Origin: Ruminococcus sp. AF46-10NS
GTDB taxonomy: Bacteria; Bacillota; Clostridia; Lachnospirales; Lachnospiraceae
Assembly (NCBI RefSeq): GCF_003474435.1
Contig: NZ_QRNF01000056.1
Span: 1 to 17,988 of the forward strand
Length of the DNA: 17,988 bases
Reading direction: 5' to 3'
A model generated the notes under the pieces. The model made no database searches. It saw nothing but the letters and a program-made list of their open reading frames with translations, and had not been told where the DNA came from. This document shows positions 15,584 to 17,988 of the stretch, piece by piece; the stretch's first letter is position 1; every line of letters starts with the position of its first letter. The position numbers and the translations under genes were made by a program.

Positions 15584-15832
15584 AATTTCAGTTTTGTGTT
15601 GAATCTCTAAGCAAAATAGCTTATAATTTGACATGCTACATATAGTTATTATCCACAGTTATCGAGTAGGTGTTATCAATGCCGATAACAAAATGATAAC
15701 ATTAGCTCGTATAGGCAGGATAATATGGATATATCAAATAATCAAAAGAACGAGAAACATTACAGAGAATAATTCCTAAACAAAAAGCGGTAGTCTTTGT
15801 AGAGTTTGAATAATCCACACAACCACAAGAAA
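15584..15832. other. Right arm of element A (no gene)
   Basis: This non-coding sequence lies after the cargo operon. It includes a DnaA-box-like TTATCCACA (15649-15657), TGTTATCA (15671-15678) inverted to the pair CGATAACA/TGATAACA (15683-15701), and GAGTTTGAATAA (15802-15813). The arrangement parallels the right arm of element L. No clear terminator follows the nucleotidyltransferase gene. Confidence 0.55.
15671..15701 (+). repeat. Paired arm-site repeat with inverted third copy, right arm of element A
   Basis: CGATAACA (15683-15690) and TGATAACA (15694-15701) lie 11 bp apart, with the complement TGTTATCA at 15671-15678. The pair starts 150 bp before the att core, as in element L (152 bp). 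Probable recombinase or excisionase binding sites. Confidence 0.6.
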
Positions 15833-15850
15833 CCAGTATTTATGCGGGTT
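15833..15850 (+). other. att core between elements A and B
   Basis: CCAGTATTTATGCGGGTT differs from the core at 7108-7125 at one base only. It is followed at once by a perfect palindrome, AAGCAAATTTGCTT (15853-15866), and by the left-arm repeat pair of element B at the conserved 40-bp spacing from the core start. It marks the right end of A and left end of B. Confidence 0.7.
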
Positions 15851-15872
15851 GCAAGCAAATTTGCTTAGTGAT

Positions 15873-15891
15873 TGACAACAAAATGGCAACA
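15873..15891 (+). repeat. Paired arm-site repeat, left arm of element B
   Basis: TGACAACA (15873-15880) and TGGCAACA (15884-15891) lie 11 bp apart and start 40 bp after the start of the att core, exactly as the element A pair does. Confidence 0.6.
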
Positions 15892-15941
15892 TTTTGTGAT
15901 TATTCAAGAGATAGAAATTTTATTTCATAACGTATATAAAG

Positions 15942-15995
15942 AAACCTTACTGATTTTCAGAAGTAAAAAACTGAATATCGGTAAGGTTTTTCTTT
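15942..15995 (+). terminator. Rho-independent terminator at the left end of element B
   Basis: AAACCTTACTGATTTTCAG (15942-15960) pairs with 15971-15989, with one wobble and one mismatch, followed by a T-rich tract. It lies just past the repressor 3' end, in the same place as the hairpin of element A, and would stop transcripts crossing from the antibiotic-resistance operon into B. Confidence 0.75.
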
Positions 15996-15999
15996 TCTC

Positions 16000-16524
16000 T
16001 TATTTTTCTTTTTTAGTCAATTCTTTTACGAGGTAATCACTTAGTTCCTGAGATGGTACCTTGGCACGTTTCTGGTAAGTATCCAGTTCCGGGTACTTAT
16101 ATCTCCATTCATCATATTCTTCCTTGCTGATTTCACCGTTTTCCAATTTGTCAGCCTGTTCCATCCATGAACGAAGCATTTCATCAACAGATGAGCCGGG
16201 AGCAGATATGGAAGAGTCAAGGCAGATATGAGGCTGCCCATCTACATTTCTCACCTTCAGACCATACATATCTTCTAGTGCAAATAGTGTATGCATCAGA
16301 CCTATGTGAGTATCAATATCTGGAACTGTTAAAGCATGAGTATTGACATCGAAGATCTGAGACATTTGCTTTACAAGATCGATTTTAGGAACTCTGGCTT
16401 CAGATTCATACTGAGCCATGCGGACATCTGAGGTTTTTCCTTTGAATCCCAGTTGCTCTCCGAGTTGCTTTTGTGTCATGCCTTTGCGGTTGCGAAAAAA
16501 TTTGATACGTTGTCCGATTGCCAT
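16000..16524 (-). CDS. XRE-family helix-turn-helix repressor of element B
   Basis: A 174-aa protein. The HTH region MAIGQRIKFFRNRKGMTQ, then VRMAQYESEARVPKIDL, and the C-terminal WRYKYPELDTYQKRAKVPSQ are closely related to the element A repressor, while the middle differs more (an extra serine-rich DSSISAPGSS stretch). The start is the ATG at 16524, because a strong GGAGG precedes it on the minus strand and it aligns with the A repressor start; a longer upstream frame reaching 16590 has no ribosome site. The role is inferred as repression of the divergent excisionase/integrase operon, with possible cross-binding to the element A operators. Confidence 0.85.
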   Translation of the reverse strand: MAIGQRIKFFRNRKGMTQKQLGEQLGFKGKTSDVRMAQYESEARVPKIDLVKQMSQIFDVNTHALTVPDIDTHIGLMHTLFALEDMYGLKVRNVDGQPHICLDSSISAPGSSVDEMLRSWMEQADKLENGEISKEEYDEWRYKYPELDTYQKRAKVPSQELSDYLVKELTKKEK

Positions 16525-16593
16525 TGTTGTTTGCCTCCTTATAATGGTCATTCGTGTTGCTGGAATTAATTGTGATAGAAAATAAAACAATTC

Positions 16594-16737
16594 TGTTTAG
16601 GTTCAGTATAGCATGAGCAATTTTAGATAGCAAGAAGAACTTAAACAAAAAAATTTAATATTCTTATAAAACTGCTTGACTTAAATTAAAATGTTTAGTA
16701 TCATGCAAATGTAACGACTTAAACAAATTACGTTAAG
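16594..16737. promoter_or_regulatory. Operator array and divergent promoters of element B
   Basis: The excisionase promoter is TTGACT (16676-16681), 17 bases, TATCAT (16699-16704). The repressor promoter on the minus strand is TTGCTA (16633-16628), 17 bases, TATACT (16610-16605). Operator-like copies are TGTTTAG at 16594-16600, TTAAACA at 16641-16647, TGTTTAG at 16692-16698 inside the excisionase spacer, and TTAAACA at 16719-16725 with a complementary GTTAAG half nearby. The spacer copy has the same phase as in element A. Confidence 0.6.
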
Positions 16738-16757
16738 ATATAGAGGAGAGATGCGAT

Positions 16758-16940
16758 GTGACGAACAGAACTTTTATGACAGTAGAAGAAGTTGCAGCGG
16801 AACTGGGAGTTTCCAAGTCTTATGCTTATAAGATTGTCAAACAGCTAAATGAAGAATTACAGAAGCTGGGTTATCTTACGGTAGCTGGCAGAGTAAACAC
16901 CAATTATTTCCGCAAAAAAGTATGTTACAGCGAAATGTAA
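16758..16940 (+). CDS. xis: Excisionase-like HTH protein of element B
   Basis: A 60-aa protein closely related to the element A excisionase: MTVEEVAAELGVSKSYAYKI and GYLTVAGRVNTNYFRKK. The start is taken as GTG at 16758, because GAGGAG at 16743-16748 is well spaced and the product then aligns end to end with its sibling. An overlapping ATG at 16756 is followed directly by TGA. An internal ATG at 16776 would remove residues that align with the sibling. It lies 21 bases before the integrase. Confidence 0.82.
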   Translation: MTNRTFMTVEEVAAELGVSKSYAYKIVKQLNEELQKLGYLTVAGRVNTNYFRKKVCYSEM

Positions 16941-16961
16941 GAGAAAGAGAGGAGAATTTGT

Positions 16962-17988
16962 ATGAGTATTCATAAAGATAATGCCACTGGAAAGTGGCGA
17001 GTAGTCTATCGTTATACCGATTGGACAGGAGAAACGCACCAGTCATCAAAAAGAGGATTTCCTACAAAACGAGAAGCACAGATGTGGGAACGAGAGCTAT
17101 TGCTGAAGAAAGAAGCCAAACTGGATATGACTTTCGAAAGCTTTTATGAGATTTATGTGGAGGATATGCAAAATCGAATTCGTGATAATACCTGGGGAAC
17201 GAAAACAAATATTGCCAGAACTAAAATTCTTCCTTATTTCGGAAAGCGTAAAATAGGAGAAATTGAGCCCAGGGACATTATTGCATGGCAGAATGAACTG
17301 CTTGCGATCCGTCAGCCAAATGGAAAACCGTATTCTGCTTCTTATCTGCAGAAAATTCACAGTCAGTTAAGTGCTATTTTCAACCATGCAGTTAATTTTT
17401 ACCATCTTCCATCTAATCCAGCACAGAAAGCAGGAAATATGGGAAAAGAGGAGCACCGGGAAATGTTGTTCTGGACAAAAGAAGAATATCTGAAATTTGC
17501 AGATGCCATGATGGACAAGCCTGTTTCCTATTATGCATTTGAAATACTTTACTGGTGTGGGATTCGCATGGGCGAGTTATTAGCACTTACACCGGCAGAT
17601 TTCAATTTTGAAACGCATACACTACGGATTAACAAGTCCTATCAGAGACTGCACCGGGAAGATGTGATTACACCACCAAAGACGTTAAAAAGTAATCGAA
17701 CCATTAAGATGCCACAGTTTTTGTGTGATGAGATGCAGGATTATCTGAAAATGCTGTATGAGCCGAAAGAGGACGAACGGATTTTCACGATTTCGAAATC
17801 TTATCTGCATCATGAAATGAACAGAGGATCAAAAGTGTCTGGGGTGAAGCGAATTCGTGTGCATGATTTGAGACATTCCCATGTATCGTTATTGATCAAT
17901 ATGGGATTTACGGTATTAGCAATTGCAGATCGAATGGGACATGAGAGCATTGATATCACTTACCGATATGCACATCTGTTTCCAAGTG
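16962..17988 (+). CDS. int: Tyrosine integrase of element B, cut by the window edge
   Basis: The frame opens at ATG 16962 behind AGAGAGGAG and stays open to the last base, giving 342 codons; about 20 residues are missing by comparison with the 363-aa sibling. The N-terminal arm-binding region reads GKWRVVYRYTDWTGETHQSS and KRGFPTKREAQMW. Catalytic residues are all visible: the arginine in CGIRMGEL, HDLRHSH, GHES and the tyrosine in TYRYAHL. It is highly similar to the element A integrase over its whole length, which fits the use of near-identical att cores by both. Confidence 0.93.
   Translation, partial: MSIHKDNATGKWRVVYRYTDWTGETHQSSKRGFPTKREAQMWERELLLKKEAKLDMTFESFYEIYVEDMQNRIRDNTWGTKTNIARTKILPYFGKRKIGEIEPRDIIAWQNELLAIRQPNGKPYSASYLQKIHSQLSAIFNHAVNFYHLPSNPAQKAGNMGKEEHREMLFWTKEEYLKFADAMMDKPVSYYAFEILYWCGIRMGELLALTPADFNFETHTLRINKSYQRLHREDVITPPKTLKSNRTIKMPQFLCDEMQDYLKMLYEPKEDERIFTISKSYLHHEMNRGSKVSGVKRIRVHDLRHSHVSLLINMGFTVLAIADRMGHESIDITYRYAHLFPS

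Larger units (their letters stand above)
7108..15850. mobile_element. Element A, complete integrative mobilizable element carrying ABC-F and lincosamide-resistance cargo
   Basis: The element is bounded by two near-identical att cores 8725 bp apart. In order it holds an XRE repressor, excisionase, tyrosine integrase, MobC-like protein, RepA-like ATPase, a hairpin-rich oriT/origin candidate, a MobV relaxase, TnpV, an ABC-F protein and a lincosamide nucleotidyltransferase. There is no type IV secretion gene or coupling protein, so it would need a helper for conjugal transfer. That makes it an IME (integrative and mobilizable element) rather than an ICE. The integrase-to-tnpV block is richer in GC than the nucleotidyltransferase gene and the defence cargo of L, which fits modular cargo acquisition. 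Confidence 0.72.
15833..17988. mobile_element. Element B, left-hand part of a third sibling integrative element
   Basis: Starting at the second att core, this unit repeats the plan of element A: arm-site pair, terminator, minus-strand XRE repressor, operator/promoter region, excisionase, integrase. The window ends inside the integrase, so rep, mob, cargo and the right end are not seen. The proteins are clearly related to, but distinct from, those of A, so B is a separate relative and not a recent duplication. Confidence 0.68.

Noticed and set aside
15649..15657. Perfect DnaA-box-like TTATCCACA in the right arm of element A
   Set aside because: It is a single copy without an AT-rich unwinding region or a replication gene beside it. 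It lies among TTATC/GATAA arm repeats, so a replication origin is not supported.
1..17988. CRISPR array or tRNA target gene for the att site
   Set aside because: No regularly spaced direct repeats with unique spacers were found, and the att core shows no cloverleaf or T-arm sequence around it.

Overview
The window looks like a mosaic of mobile DNA from a low-GC Firmicute, most likely a gut Clostridia/Lachnospiraceae-type genome. The grounds are the AT-rich genes with strong GGAGG ribosome sites, a MobV (Pre/Mob) relaxase, a TnpV-like protein, and Tn916-like integrase/excisionase pairs. The taxonomic call is an inference. No rRNA, tRNA or CRISPR array was seen.

The main structural result is a head-to-tail array of three related integrative elements. 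Two near-identical 18-bp sites (7108-7125 and 15833-15850, 17 of 18 bases equal) lie 8725 bp apart. Each is flanked at matching distances by paired TGRYAACA repeats 11 bp apart: one pair about 150 bp upstream and one exactly 40 bp downstream of the core start. I read these as att junctions with recombinase arm sites. Element L (left, partial) ends at 7108-7125. Element A (complete, about 8.7 kb) runs from there to 15833-15850. Element B (right, partial) continues to the window edge.

Element L shows only its right-hand cargo, a tightly packed AT-rich operon. It holds an Eco57I/TaqI-type adenine methyltransferase C-terminus (with an in-frame stop), a second complete N6-adenine methyltransferase, a 731-aa OLD-family ATPase-TOPRIM nuclease, and a UvrD/Rep-type helicase split by two single-base frameshifts. 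The nuclease plus helicase pair is the class 2 OLD (Gabija-like) arrangement. The two methyltransferases in the same operon suggest a restriction-modification-like defence built around an OLD nuclease, which is the most interesting biology here.

Element A has the order: att, insulating terminator, XRE repressor (minus strand), divergent operator/promoter region, excisionase, tyrosine integrase, MobC-like protein (frameshifted), RepA-like AAA ATPase, a hairpin-rich putative oriT/origin, MobV relaxase, TnpV, then an antibiotic cargo operon (ABC-F ribosome-protection-type protein plus lincosamide nucleotidyltransferase) behind a leader with an attenuator-like terminator, then the right arm and att. 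Element B repeats the start of this plan: terminator, repressor, operators, excisionase, integrase cut by the window edge.

The picture is of one element family that keeps its mobility module on the left and swaps cargo at the right end: phage defence in L, MLS-type antibiotic resistance in A. Shared att sites would allow tandem accretion, and the shared operator sequence would allow the co-resident repressors to cross-regulate. Several single-base frameshifts may reflect gene decay or sequencing/assembly error. The sequence alone cannot decide.
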